In this document: positions 20,601 to 34,866 of the stretch, piece after piece
Numbering within the stretch: position 1 is the first letter of the stretch
Layout: each line of letters opens with the position of its first letter
Source: Plasmopara viticola
Taxonomy: Eukaryota > Oomycota > Peronosporomycetes > Peronosporales > Peronosporaceae
NCBI GenBank assembly: GCA_001695595.3
Contig: MBPM02000015.1
Location: forward strand, 1 to 64,000
Length of the DNA stretch: 64,000 bases
Direction: 5' to 3'
Notes under the pieces: generated by a model
The model's input: only the letters and a program-made list of their open reading frames with translations
Databases searched by the model: none
Told to the model about the DNA's origin: nothing
Translations under genes and position numbers: made by a program

Positions 20601-23600
20601 CACTAAGAGGTCTAAAGTGCCCGGAGTCGATCCTTGATACCAAAGAATTTATTTTGAAATGCATCAACCTTTGTCAAGAATAACCATAAATGGGTTCACA
20701 ATACCAGCATTCGAAGTTACGATCCCATAGTAGTGTACATCATGAAACGTGGAGTTGACGAATAGATTACTGCGTGGCACGTCTGTATCATTCAAGCGTA
20801 CGAGATAGCGGTTTTAATACGATGGAATGGAACCCGAATATTTGCTCGAGCTCATTACGATTGTTTGGTTCGTAATAATCTTGTGTAAATTGCTTCTTTA
20901 TCCAATAACTTCAATTAATCTTGATTCGACTTACCAATCTCGATGATCAATATCTCACGTCGCAACTTTTGACCTCTACTTGGTAGCGTAAGCATTTGGA
21001 ACATGGCATAACTTTCTATTCATATACATGATTTAATTTTAATTCAGAGAAAACTTTGTGCTATATAAAAATATTGTAGCGGCTTGTAGCAAAAAGGATT
21101 TTTCTAATAAAAGTGTGTGCTTTACCTTTGTCAACAAAGCATATTTTTCTTTTGTGTTAGCCCGATACTCCTTCTCAAGAGTTGACTGACGATTATTTTT
21201 ATTAATCGAGGATCGCTTTGCAGTTTCCACGTTAAACTTCGTACCCAACCCACTTTACGAGGTCCCAACATCCACCCGACTTCGTTTTCTTGTAATCCAT
21301 AACATTCTTCGCTTCAAACAGCTGCTTTTTTTTTATATCAGCATTTAAGTCTCTGGATCAAATCACTTGATGTCATTTGGAGATTTGTAGTGCGTATGTC
21401 AAATATTTGAGCGAATTCGGACTCGATAAACATCCATACAAATTATCATTACCTTGCTCTATCGAGCTAATTTCTGTCAAAAGCTTCCTTGTCGAGTCTA
21501 TTAAGAGTCAGAGACCATAATTTCAAATTTTCTTCTGCTCAACATGTTGCTGTATGTCGAGCTTGGTCTTCTACCAATCCATGACTCCTTTCAATGTGGT
21601 ATAGGAATTTATTTGATTAGCTTCTTGGTGTAAAGTGAGTGCATAGATAAACCCTGATTTTGGGCCATACTATAACTGCTTTAGTAGTGAATCGATTGCT
21701 TTTGAGCAAAGAAATATAGTAGTTTTCTAGTTCCCCCCCCCTACAAGTCGACTTTAGAATGTATCCAAAGGCATGGTAGTGATTCTATCCCTTAAGACAC
21801 GTCTCTTATCGTAAAAGTTAGAGCTTTTTGTTTGTATATAAGTATTTATTGAATTAGTATCCTCACACCCTCGTGTTCCTCTTAAACGTGTTCCGTCCTT
21901 TGACTACGGATGCAAAGTTCAAAGGACACGGTACGCTCATGACCTAAGATTTCGATTTTCTTTAGCTGATAGCTTAATGATTGGCTATTAAGTTTCTCTA
22001 TCTATTTGTCGCCGAGGTAGCATCTATAGTTTTTTTTAAGTCAGTGATACCATTGCATTGCGACAAAAAAATTCCTTAAAAGATCAGCGATACGACGATT
22101 AACTGTTGCATTCTAATCCGAATCATTACAATAGAAAAACATATTTGTGCTGATTGAAATGGTCAAATAGCATAGACTTAAGAAGATTGGGAGAAGGAAT
22201 TCTAAAGCTGGAAGCAATATAGCCTGAGTCAGTATCCATTTTCTGGATCTAATCATTGATCCGGTTGAAGTAGAAGTCGACGCAGTCATTGTAATACTGT
22301 AGTGTGCGTAGCGTAGTGAACAGATAGATGGTAATAAATTGGATTTCAAGCCGCTTCAATTTGGCCATTTAAACTGCCCCATCGTTAAGGTTGGTCTTTG
22401 AATTAAATGCGAGACGCCGAGTAGCGCTAGAGATGATCTTTTTCCTCTATGCATGAACGTCCAAATACACTACTTCCAACCAGTTTCATTATCTCAGTAA
22501 TCATTGCTTTATCTATCGATACCAACTCCGCGGCATGCATCAAATGCTTGGTTCTTGAAACCTCAAAGGTCTATGTGAATTGATCAGCCGTAAATTCTTG
22601 TAATAACCATTTCACGATCGATATACCACTTCAGAAGAGACGCAAAAATTAGTGCTTTTTTCCGAAGTAGCTTTCGATGAGCTTGCGGCTCGGCTTTGAT
22701 ATGTTCATACCACGAGATTGACTAACGTCAGACATGTGAGTACCGATGATTGCTTTCGTTTTATAACATCGGTATTTTTTAATACAGGTGTGATTTCACT
22801 GAAGCAGTCTTTCAAGTGATCTATGGTCTCAATGTCGATTTCGAGATATCCAAATAACTTGTTTTTATTGACGTCATCAGCGATATTGTCGTATACATCG
22901 ATCGTAGTCAGTACACGCAAGGCATCTGATTACAGAGACATCATTGATACGAGGCATTCGCCTCACATCCAACGGATTTTACATGCTTTTCCCTACGGTC
23001 GACGACAAAATCTGCTCAATGCCTATTTTGTTAGTGGATACCCTGCTTTAGCCGAAAGGTATGTCTTGACGGAGATTGTAAAGGCTTAAAAGGTCGACAA
23101 TATTTGGTCTTGAAGACAGCAACAACTAAGCGTAAATTTGAATTCTGGATCCAATAACATTAAATCTAATCTAAGCATGTTGATTCTTTTTGGCTATATA
23201 CTTCGATGTACGGTTCTTCTTTCAGTCATTTTTTCGCGCTTAAGGCTCAAAACATCAAGATACAGCTCTTTGCATGTTTACACATTGAGCTATCTTGCTC
23301 TCACTTTTTGTTAGCACTATCAAACAGAGCTGAGGAAAAACGAGATCGCGCAACTTAATCGAGATAATCAAATGGCGGGCAACCTGTCAATACATAAGCA
23401 TTGTTCCTTGTTACAAACTCAGCGAGTGAAAGCTTGCTGCTATCAGATTGTAATGCCGAAGGCGGGTCTTGTGAGACCGCAGCAATAATTTCTGTGTTAA
23501 AAGATACAAACCCATTGGATCTTACAAAATGAACCACCCAATTTGTACACTAAGTACCTGCTGAGCATCTTTTATGACCGGTGCATCTAGTACTGATTAG

Positions 23601-24239
23601 AAGTTGATGTCTTTTTCGTAAAACAATCAATAACTCAACAGTCCACCTGCGGTCAAGTGACCATAAAGACGCGTAACGTTTCTTGTAGATTGCACACATC
23701 CCAATGCGATTTATGGGCTTACTTGAGGAGATCACAGACTCCGTCTCGAGAGCACAAATTGGCAAATTGCTCGCGGAAGCATATGGGCTCCCGAGAATCG
23801 GTCGGACAAGGTCTGTAAGCTTTGTAGCTGCAGAACTCAGTGCATGTCTTCATCAAGTCGGTCGCGGTCATTGGTGTCACGGCTGGCTGGGTATGCCACA
23901 TACCGTCGTAAGATCTGAGCGCTGCATGACGCCGGAGCAATCCTTTTTCCCAAAAGTGAAAGACATTATCGCGCTGACTCAAAAGAAAAAAAAGTATTTA
24001 CAAGGTGAAGGGTTCATTGATGCATTATGCAATCCTTAAAAGTTTGATACTCGCCTGCCCTAATGCTGTAGAAGCTTTCCATCATGGTATTCAGCGTCCT
24101 CGGGTAGAGTATGTCTTTGTAAGGAGCACAGTAGCAACGTGCGGAGGTGATTTGTGAGGATCTGCAAATGTCGATGATGCTTGGTCTGCTTAAATACTTA
24201 TGTTTTTCGTCAGCACAGTGAAGTCATAGTTGTCTCTAA
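17695..24239. other. Gene-free stretch
   Basis: AT-rich sequence with no open frame above about 111 codons and no motif I recognise. A short segment at about 18158-18200 (CATAAATAGCG(T/C)TCACTA) recurs at about 32910, so dispersed repeats are present. Confidence 0.5.
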
Positions 24240-27200
24240 TTTCATGTCAGAGGTTTTGCTGATTATTCATCGAGCTCACTCAGAAAATTCTCAAAGCCAG
24301 GTTCCTCTTTGAACAAATTTCGTCAGCACTATGCAATCAACCTTTATCGATCACAGTGCCATCGTACGCTGCGCCTTGCTTTTCGACGATTTACTCGCCG
24401 CTCATTACCAACGTCTTTCTGCTTGATCTACGTCGAGTTTTGACATTGTCAGACTTATCCGCGTCCGAGTAGCTTTTCTTTTCTTTACTGGTGTTAAGTG
24501 TTTTGCGTTGTGTGATTTTATGATTTAGATGTGGCAGAAAATGCGCTTAAGTTGTGCGGGTCACGGGCCCACCATAGCGGTCAATGACTCCCACTGCAAC
24601 AGCAATGTCCGACATCGTCTCAGCCGTAAAAGACATCCCTCAGTCGATATCTCCTTAGTTTCTATTCTCCTTGTCAAATATCTTCGGTCAGCTTAAGCCT
24701 TACGTTTTGGCAGAATTACTGCTTTACATGCCGAAACATTCTAGAAAAATATTGCAAACTCTTTTTAAAGCCACCGACACACTTTCAGTAGTAACATCTT
24801 GTGCTATTCTCATACCGAACAAGTATTTATATGCTCGAGCACGTTATGTCAAATCGATCACTGAGTTTTTCTCGTTATCAACTTGAGCAGCTCATCGTTG
24901 GGGTTTGCGTGAACCACATCGTTAAAGTTAAGTTTCACGAAAATTGTATATCGGTCATCCATTTGGCGTAGAGGCGGTGACTACTCTCGCACTCCTTGAG
25001 TTCAAACTTTAGCGGGAAGTTGTCGATGGTCTGGACTACATTTGCTGTGACTGGTTTGGACCGATAAGCGAGTGCTTAGATGTCAACTAGGGTCCCAATA
25101 CTCTTTTTTGATGTTGGCAGGCAGATACATCATGCAGATATGTTCGTCAAGTATCTTTTCAAGAGTGCTTTTATAAGAGCTCCATCAAGGTGTACTTGGC
25201 GGCTAGATCATATAGATCTCTAATGTATGCAAGCATGGCTATCGTTGATTAGATTATATAATTTCGATGCCGTCCTTCTGAAAATAGCTTAGTCATGCGT
25301 CGCACTTTGAATCTCTTAAGAGCTTCCGCGTTAGTTTTCTCGACGCAAAACACTTAAAGACAACCGATCTTCTTCCTGCCTCCGAGCCATAGACTCAATG
25401 ACTAGATCTTGGTTTTGTGTGAAGTCAACTTTAAGTCGCAATGCTCCTTTAAATTGGCCAAGCTCAAATATTACCTTCGACAAGAACGTGGTCGTACTTC
25501 CTCTACCAAATTTGCAGTGTAAAGGTTTTAAAAGTCTTAAACAGCAGTGTGTATCTTCTTAAGACCTGGGTATCTTCTTAAGACCTGAGTATCAATTTCG
25601 GCGCTTAAGAGGTCAAACTTTAGCCTTTACTCCAGCGCTGGTGGCGTCTACAAGAAAGGGCACTTGGAATGGAAAAAAAGAGTAGAACTGAAAAATTGAT
25701 TTGGATACAATGCCTTTATTTTTGCGATCGGTCTTGTAAGACAGTCGATCCATTTTTGTTTTTTTGTCATTTAAATGACAGCTTATTTATCATTAAAGTG
25801 GGTTATTCAACGAAATGGAGGCCTTTTGTTAGTTTTGCATCACGGCTCGCCAGCTCGCCACTAATTTTAAGCTTTAATAATGGTATGCTGTCTCGTGCAC
25901 TGAGTAGCTACAAAAGTAGCGTTTCAACGCTGGAGCATGTGACTTGGCGTATTTGTGCCTTAATCTAGTAGCATATGTATCGCAATTACACACCTTTCAG
26001 TTTGCCAGCAGTTGTAATGCACAAAGTGTGCCAGTTGCACTGGAGTATAGCCATCCCTGCTTTACCTCAGTGCCTTTTAATATGACCAACATGATAAAAC
26101 ATGCGATGCACACATTTCTAATAGCATCAGCCTTATTTGTTTGGTGACGTTGTTCAACTGAGCTCTGTACGGAGGTGTGGGCTCCTGATGACACCACGAC
26201 GCTCGCAAATTATTGCCACCTTACTCGACGTATTATTACCTTTGAAGTAATTTTGTAGCTTCTTTACGATTTTGCCAGATTAATTTTTACGAGCGTTACA
26301 AATTGAACGAGCTTGTTATCCACTTCTCATGGGTTCCGCGATATATTTTTCACACGATGCAAAAGCGCAAATTGTCGTCGACATACGCGACGAGGTAGTG
26401 CTTACCACCAAGCGTATATGTCTACAACGGACCACTTACACACTATAGTAGCTTCTTTGTATGATTGAGTGAATTTGGCATACCCCTCCCTCGCGTTTGC
26501 TTATCTAGTCCGCACCCATACCACAATTGTAACTATTCTACCGACATCACATCGAAATTGCTCCATAGTCGTTTTCAAAATGACATATACAACGCATAAC
26601 CAAAGTGCCTGATCGAAGGTGCCAGATCTACGCAAAAGTGGCACGCACAGCTTTGTGTATACTTGATATTTGCGAAACCCAGCTTCCTTTTGAAACCTAT
26701 AGCTTTTGCAACGCAACCTTTTTTAATTGAAATCAACATCCTTAAAAGGAAACCAATTAAGAATAAGTTGCTCGTCGAATTTAAGCGTTTGTGACTACGT
26801 GCGAAGCTTATAACATTTATCGATGTTACCGCTTTGCCAGTACCCCCTGTTTAAAGCCTACCACCATCCGCAAAACGTACGTCTATCGGTGGGAAACTCT
26901 CATGTACTATTCATATGCGTTATGTGCTGTGTCGCACATGAGCCGATTAGTCACTTGTCACTTGACTAAGTCGTGTTGCTTTCATCACCTACCAAGCAGA
27001 GAAAGCTGTTCGATTGTTTTTTATTGTGTGCGACGCATCTCATCTGCCCTCTTCCGCTTCGCATTCTCCCAAAGCACTTGGCGAAAAGTGTCTTTTTTTA
27101 ACGGCAGTACTAACACGCACTTGTCTTCGGTAGCTGTCATGTCTTGCGCCCTTTCCGTTGTCAAGAATGTTTAACTTCGAGCGGCATTTTTTATTCCGCC

Positions 27201-27350
27201 ATTTCTTATGTCCTTCTGCACCGGCCGATCCGTGACGTGTTTCTGCGTCAGAAAGGCGGCTCTCGACCCCGAAGCTACTAGTTCGCTTCGTATTAACAAA
27301 GAAGATAGCCTGTCGAGATAGCTTGTCGATGTGAACGTTCCGGTTCACTC
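24240..27350 (-). pseudogene. Old Ty1/copia relic
   Basis: Read on the minus strand, copia pieces occur in the right order. A Lys/Arg-rich gag tail with GHKKWRNKKCRSK lies near 27250. A protease-like LIGSCATQHITHMNS lies near 26900-26950, where a stop stands in for the Trp that normally precedes it. RT contains PNDELLKLI (about 24880-24910) and KYLFGMRIAQD (about 24800-24830). RNase H contains SYSDADKSDNVKTRRRSS (24422-24475) followed by a degenerate EAEY region. The section from 25.1 to 26.7 kb, where integrase should be, is too decayed to call. No LTRs are seen. Confidence 0.62.
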
Positions 27351-30300
27351 AAACAAGCTATCTGCTTCTACCATAGTAGTGAGATTAAGGTTCCGAAGAA
27401 AAAGCTAAGCGACCCACCACTGTTTTTTTGTGTCGACCATTCTTTCTGTACTTCACTTGCTAACCAAAAGTGTGGAGGCTGTGAGTAATACATCACAAGA
27501 CGGATGATCGACAGCGCCTCGCATGGCTTGCTCGACAAAAGCATCCGGCTATATCGGAAGTAAATTGCGCTCAAGTTTCTTGCTTGCGATTTTTAAGAGC
27601 TACCTGGTCGTTTCATCCTTTATTTTCTATTTTGTTATTTTTCTAGTCTCGAATCGACTTGTTACCCATTCAGTCCCGATTGAAAAAATACAAATACTTT
27701 TATATCGGACAGGACTTCGAAGAACTATATTGATGACAATAGGAATGTTACGCGTGACGTAGACTCGTTACAAACAATGCAAAGATTGTATGTGCAGATT
27801 CTAGAAAAACCTGGTTGTTCATCAATCCGTGCATTGACCAAACGGCCTATACAAGGCTTAGAGAAAAGCTTCACTTTTTTTTAATCTACCTCTCGGCGTC
27901 GTTTGTATAAAAGAAAAAGATTAGTGTTAATAAGGTAAGGAAGTCATTTTGAAAGGCGTCCACAATCTTTAAGACTCACGTTCTGCGATCAAGACCGTCA
28001 CATAGAAAGAAAATAGTCGTATGTCAACATGTCCGGTTCGTTAAATTAATATATTAAAAAAAACCTCATCAATCACGAGAGCGTCATTGCATGACAAGAT
28101 CCGATTGGTGGTTAGACAGATTTCAATGCTGTAGTTTGCACCTCACAATGCGCTTCAGGCTACACACGCTTCCTTCTGTCGGTCTAAGTCGTACCAAAAC
28201 GGTAGAAGCACAGCTATTCTTGGGAATAGTAGGTACAAAGCTCGAGCATTTTCTTACTTCCAGGCTAGAAATTTGAGCCCAGTTTTTTTTACACAATTAG
28301 TTCAGTGACTTTGCAAAAAGTCTTACTCCTTACTTGCCGGTCAAAGGATACGATAACATAAACAGAGTTTTTTCAGAGTCATCATAAATGAGTGACGTAA
28401 ACTATATTTTAAAGTAAATGAGGTATGATTATATATGGAAATCCCGTGAAAGGACGATCCGACATTTGTAAAGACGTTTATAATTTGCCGCTAGGTTAAA
28501 TGACTCAAGATGCTCGAAAGTCTTAAGTCGGCTCATGCCAATGATGTTCTTGAGATGACGTCAAAGCACCCAGTATTTATGTCGGCATCTTAAATGGGCT
28601 TACAATCATCCGGGCTACGAATGGCATACGAGTCTCAAGGTGCCATCGACTTTACTCTATAGCTTTTTTCTCGTGTTCAAACAAGACTTGCCACGGTTGG
28701 CTAAAGTCGGATAACAGTGCCAATAGCGGCAAGACTAGGCGGTAAATAAGGTGCAACCTAGGCGTCGGCAGAGTGAAAAGCACCAGATGGAGGAAAGAGA
28801 CATTTTGACGCAGATTAAGTTTTGTACTATGATACGCAGCGGTAGATTTGACTTTAAAACTCGTTGCGGAGCATCGCTATAGACTTTAACTCTTTTGCTA
28901 GGGTCTCAAAGTCGGAGATGCAGTTAGGGCGCCAGGGCCAACCACAAGAGTAATCTCAATATGAAAGAAAAAGACATTTTGACGCACTTCACATAATTTG
29001 TACTGAAATACGCAGTGGTAGAATAATAATATATTTTGAACCTCGTTGGAAAATATGGCTAAGACGTTTGTGTCCTACGCAAGAGTCTCAAAATGTGGAG
29101 ACGTGGCTCAAACACGTGGGCCGACCACAAGAATAACCCCAAGCGTGTACGTTTGGTCGTGCAAGGCTTGTTTTCCATGATGATTACGACGTTAGGCTGA
29201 GGCAAGAGCGACATTTCTTACCTTTATGTTAGGCCACTCTGTATGAAGTGCATAGAATAGAAGTGTCGCCTTCACAATTTTATTATTTACATGCAAGGTG
29301 ACGCATTTGTCCCGCTTCATAGAACTCGTGCGAGCCGTTGGACCAGCTTCGGTATGATTGCCTGAAGGCCGTTGTGATTAAAAGATTATAGGCAACGGAC
29401 GCTTCGTGGGTATTTGCGGTATTTAAGCGACATGTTAGCGGTATGTTAAGACCACGCTTGGCTCATAAATTCGAAAATTTGGATCGGCATGTTCTAGATG
29501 TCGAGACATCACCTGTGAGGTCTCTCCAGATGAGAGAAAGATCGGAACTTCTCCAATGCGATTATTTATCTGGGTATTTGTATTTCCAAAACGGGTTTTA
29601 TAATATAATCGCGTTGTGGTAAGGCTGAGGGGTAACCGAAGGTATCATGGGCTAGGTGCAGACCAATCTTGTCGTCTAATCCCAGCGAATATACTTTAGC
29701 GGGATTTAATGCGGTGTTAAGAATTCGCAAATAATAGCTGTAAAGGCGCGCTGGAACAATGGCTCTGTTGGAACCAATTTCCTTTCGAAATTACAAGTAG
29801 GGACCTATGGGGTGCGTTTGAGGCGCACGGAGATAATGACATTATTTTTGGAGCCAATTCAGCATCGGACGGCTGATATACATTCGGAAGGTTCTTCTTC
29901 TTCTCTATCACCTCATTGTCCGAAAATAAAGTAAGTAGTTCTATCACGAGACAGCGAACTTATGCGGTTGATGACGGCAGGCAAGTTGCAGTGGCATTGT
30001 CTTTTGTATTGGTATTTTTTTGTCTTTGACATCACTCTTTTCTTCTGGCCCCAGCACTTGTGGCATCATCAGTTAAAGCATCTCAAGTGGAGCGCTTTCA
30101 TCTATGGTGAGGCCCTCACGAAGTTTGTAAGTCAGATGACAAGTCTGATTTTTCGGAATTCGCACTTGTGTGTTGAAGCTGTTTTGACAACGCTGTCAGT
30201 AGCTCGGGATGGTGTTGCAGCCTTGTTAGAAGCAACTTAGCGCCGAGCGCTTGCCGCGCACCGATAATGGAGGTGTCTGTGGACAACCCAATGAAATAAA

Positions 30301-33300
30301 ACGGTAAGCTCGCGTCTCCAGCTGTGAGGAATTGAGCGGTTCTTTCAGAGGCTTAGTTTTGGTCGAGCAATTCTTCCGCGGGTAGAAATTTTTTGGATCT
30401 ATACCACAGCGAAGGCGCAGCCTTAGGTGTAGGCGAAGAGGCAAGTTTTGCTATTTCCCAAAGATGGCATGGAGCTGAAGTGTTTCTCATCTGCTTCCTA
30501 CTAGAATAGCTGTATCCTGGATGCTAATATGAACATTGATGCGGAAATACAAGAGTGCTTTGGCATCTTTCTGACTTGCAACAGCGTGCAATCGATGGTG
30601 TAGTGCAAACCCTAAATAGAAATAGTGCGATATGCTCATATCAATTTGGAACGAGAAGATCGTGTATGTTAACAAGAAGCAATTTTTACTCTTTTTGATC
30701 GACTAGACGCTGCACGGTCACAGATCCATCCTGACTATCCTCTAGACACGCACGGAGGCAATCCTCATTCGAGTTTGTTTTCTCACCCTCGTCGATCATA
30801 GGGCTATAAATTTCGAGGCAGATCTCGCAAGTTCTCGAATACGCTGTTACGATCTTTACAGGTGGAGCTGCCTATCTTGTGTAGGAACCGCCCATTTGAT
30901 CTACACAAGAAATTAAGTCAGTATTTATTAAACGTTTTACCTATAGTATAGACTCTACATTTTTTGAATAACTTGCCTATTCACACAGAATCAACGCTTC
31001 AAACGGAGCATTTTGGACTAAGAATTTTGGATTCTGTCATCCGCATCATCCTAAGTAGCAAACGCAACTTTGGACGCGAGTTCGAAACTCGTTGTTGGTC
31101 TTTCCTGGCTCCATTTTGGCACGAAAAAACCGCGAATTTGCCACTTAACAATTTCTTGACTTTAAAAAAGATTTGAGCGACGTTTGGATGTAATATCTTA
31201 TTAAGGACAATAACAGACTATTATTAAAGCGTGCATTAGGAGCATGTGACGCATCTTTCAGCCAATATAGCTACAGTGCTGAAGAGCTAATGACCTCTCT
31301 TTCTAGGAAGTGTGATCTGCGTGGAAGCATGCTCAAATATTTTACGCTTCCTTTTAGTTTTTCAGTCGATTATATTTATACAGTTCGTGGTAGCCTTTTT
31401 TGTAGCTTAACCAAATGGGCCAGTGGTCTATCGATGTATGAGAGTCACTTCGCTATGCCTCTTCGACGTGAATGCCAAGGACACTTTGTCGGCCAAAAAA
31501 TTGACCGAATGTACTCCAAGGCCACCAAACCGGCATATCTCAAACACTTCTTTTTTTACTACGTAAGACAAGTTCGCGTTCCGCTGGAATGCTGTACGGT
31601 CCCAGATCTGTTTTGCTCAAGCTCTCATCAAATAAATCAATGGGTTCACGCAGCATGATTCGTAAATCGTATTCAGTGACTTATACGTAGAAAGTTATGT
31701 CAGTGGTCTATCGATACTTACCGAAATAAGTTGCCAACATTTCATGAAACAAGAAGCCAGCGTGATGGCCCAATTTCGACTTGGATTACATCCAGCCCGA
31801 GAGAATGTATCCATCACCACTTTATTCTTGTATGCTTCGATACAAAGCGCTGAGCAGCAGCTTATTCTAATCATCTCAGCGCTGTAGTGGGTCTGCGATT
31901 GACGCAATGCACTGTTAGCGCGTGTTCCCTGCCGACCTGACAATTCCTAGACGAGCCGCGCGCGTATGGTATGACCATGCAGAACGTAGTCTCGATTCGT
32001 GATTCGTGCACACACCCCACAACGAACATGGCGATATATGGCTCTTTTTGATAAGCGATCAGCAATCACCACGACGGCATTGAGACCACTTTTGGTCTAC
32101 GGTAAATTTCCTGCAAAAATGTAACGCAGATGGCTTTGTATCACACATGCATTCGATGCAAAAGAATACGCGCTTTCCACCATTTAATACGTACTAAGTC
32201 ACAGCGCAATAGTTGTCGTGCTTATGTCCCACTCACAAGGGTGATCTCGTGTCACTTGTGATAATCAGGTAAGCATTAGCCTCACTCGTAGATATGCTAC
32301 AAGGGCGCGTGCAAGTAGCGTTCGAAACAAGTATTCTCGGAAAATCGTCTTGAAAACAGCCAAAACACGAATGTGACTTTTTTTGACAAAAAGGACGGGC
32401 AATCAAATTAAGAGTTGTTGAATAATACGAACCTACCAAACAAAGTCTATTTTATGCTTGCCCAACTCTTTGATGAGTCTTAGCCACCTACTAATCACAG
32501 CCATCTCTGACGAGTCTATTATAACTATAAGACTTGATTTAGCACTTGTCGAACGAAGCCACTGAGCTCTGGACCAGATTAGAAGCGGTGCCCCACAGGT
32601 AATTGATCAGGTACGAAGTCTTGTGAAAGAAGGCTTTTTTAGTTTTCACTATTCAGTGCGGTGGAGAACGTGTGCCTATCGCTCTACTGTACATTGTTCG
32701 TCGTTCAGGCGTTGCGCTCGCGCTTGTGTTTTTCCAATTGAGTTGACTTCTTCAAAGGCCTGAAGCGCCTTTCTACTTTAATGTCGCTTCTACGTGACTT
32801 TGCTGGAAGCATTTATGGCCGAGATATATCGGGAATACGCTCACTATCGAGCTGAATGCATCAAAGGCGAAGTTCCAACGATGCACACGTAATCTACTGA
32901 GCAGCGCTTGTCATAAATAGCGCTCACTATATATATGCTTTGCTGTAGGATCAGGCATTAAGAACAAGGCTCTACAAACAAGCTCAAGCGGATGATAATG
33001 TTTATAAAAATAGATGTGTTTGCGATATGCCGAATGTTGGTAGGGAAATATTCGGTAGTTTTTCGTCCGACAAGGTGTCCTTGGCATCCAATCTTATTCA
33101 CGTCGAAGTAGCGAAGCGATATAAAAGGATAATGTCGCTGCCTTATCAGATTATTTTATTTTGAAGTAGAGGTCGTAAGTCCAAAGTTTTTATAATGAAA
33201 CATAATTACTTCTTCGTATGAGTATTGGCACGTCACATATCCGCAAGCAATACTTTCAGAAGTTTTTTCGAAGATTATCAAAGAATTGCGTTTTCTCAGG

Positions 33301-33542
33301 GGTAATATCGCCTAATAGAGGGCATGATGAAAATCCTATATTCAAATTCGGAACTGCACACAAGAATACGCGATCCGTCGTAGGATAGCGAATGTAGACT
33401 ACCAACTGTTACGCGCACCCATTCGCATGCTTAACACCTAAGCACAGTGATTTACCTAGAACATCCTCAGCCTTCGATTCGTGCAAAATCGAGCATTAAA
33501 AAAAATTCCGAACGCAGCCTGCTCTATGCCTTCAACTCATTG
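27351..33542. other. Gene-free stretch
   Basis: There is no recognisable gene between the copia relic and the ALY/REF gene. Open frames reach 122 codons (31290-31658, plus) but lack known motifs. The only clear structure is the diverged tandem duplication at 28795-29146. Confidence 0.5.
28795..29146. repeat. Diverged tandem duplication, period about 174 bp
   Basis: GACATTTTGACGCA at 28799 recurs at 28973. Downstream landmarks repeat in order: TTTGTACT, ATACGCAG(C/T)GGTAGA, CTCGTTG(C/G), GTCTCAAA, GGAGA, GGCC(A/G)ACCACAAGA(G/A)TAA. The copies differ by many substitutions and small indels, so the duplication is old. No coding frame is conserved. Confidence 0.75.
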
Positions 33543-34866
33543 TTATGCGTCCTTCATGTACGTGTCCATCTCGTTGTCAAGATCCTTTACGGACTTAGAC
33601 GACATAATTTCCTTGCCACGGCTAGTGAAGCACGGACAAAACACACGTCAATACCAATCTACTCATCGCAGATTTTTGACTCACCCCTGGCTGCCTCGAT
33701 CAATTCCGCGCCCACGACGCCTGTTACGGCGGCCCTTAGCTTGCTCGTTGTCCCCCCTGCTAAGCATTCGTTAGACCTTATCAGGCTAGCCACGACTTGT
33801 CATCGTACCCAAACGAAACCTTAAAGCTGACATCGTTGTCTTTACGCTGCAGAGCAGTGCCAAAAAGCCCGTCACGAACGTTCTTGTCAGCGTCCAGCGC
33901 AATTTGCATTGGTTGGCCATCCAGCGTACGTCCTACAGCGTAAGTTGAGCACAAGCGTGAGCTTCGAACTAAAGCAGTGCTTTAGACTGATACTACCATC
34001 ATATTGCTTAATAGCCTTATCCGCGTCGGAGCGGCGGGCAAACCATACACGAGCAATGCCCTTCGATCGTCCGGAGCGGTCGTACACAATCTCAGCTTTT
34101 AAAACCTCGCCTACCGTGCCAAAAAGCTCTCGCACTTCTTCCTCTAAAATGTCAAACTTGAGGTTTTTCACCAATATTTTGGTCCCTGGACCAGCCGCAT
34201 CCTTCCCGCCTAGGCGGGAAAGGATAGAAGACCCGGCTGCAATTGAGGCATACATTAAGTCGGAGTCAGCAACGCAAAAGCCGACAATAGCGTAGCAATA
34301 ACTAAAAGCGTACCCTTACTGGCACCTTTCCTTTGCTTCTTGACGACCACCGAGCGCTTCTTGCCTCGTGAGGTGTTCCCGCCATCTGGGGCGTCATCCT
34401 GATCGATTTCCATGTCGTCGTCTTTTCCACCAAGCTTTGTAAACCATGGGAGAAGCAGCAGATAATGCACGTGTGAATTCTCGTACCAACGAAATACCCG
34501 TTCTCCGAGCTACCAAGGCAGGCGCTATGCTCCCTCTTAAACATTATAGCAAAACTTTCTACCAAATTTTCGCAGAAAAAGGGAGCAAGAGACTGCCTTT
34601 TGTGGTGCGTAGTACGGAGCAGTAGGGTATGCAGATAGAGAATATAGATCGAGGGGCGAGGCCCTTCAGGTCGTGATGGCACTTACAGATCGTGAGTAGG
34701 GCTGGTTTCGACTGCGGTTACGCCGGTTTCCATTTCGAATAGGTCCGGCAGCGTCCTTTGCCTGATTAAGCTTAGCCGGGCGTGAAGCCGGGTTAGTGGC
34801 CTTGGTCTTTTTGCGGGCTATAAGGTCGTCCAAACTCATATCCAGCGATGCGAGAATGGATGACAT
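33543..34866 (-). CDS. ALYREF: ALY/REF (THO complex subunit 4) mRNA export factor
   Basis: This is a nuclear adaptor that couples mRNA to the export receptor through the TREX complex. The minus-strand gene model is exons 34866-34687, 34434-34314, 34236-33997, 33932-33809, 33759-33685 and 33621-33543, giving about 272 aa; phases agree at every junction. The N-terminus carries the UAP56-binding motif (LDMSLDDLIARKK), then an Arg/Asn-rich stretch ending NQPYSRS. The central RRM has RNP2 KILVKNLKF and a divergent RNP1 region KGIARVWFA, followed by KQYDG and TLDGQPMQIAL. An Arg/Gly segment and a second UAP56-binding motif (DLDNEMDTYMKDA) end the protein. Introns are 49-77 bp except the first (about 252 bp), whose acceptor at ACAAAG is uncertain. 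The architecture equals that of animal and plant ALYREF. Confidence 0.92.

Noticed and set aside
25555..25595. GTATCTTCTTAAGACCTG repeated twice
   Set aside because: A single 18-bp tandem duplication without further structure.
33447..33824. 125-aa plus-strand frame
   Set aside because: It is antisense to the last exons of ALYREF and is a shadow.
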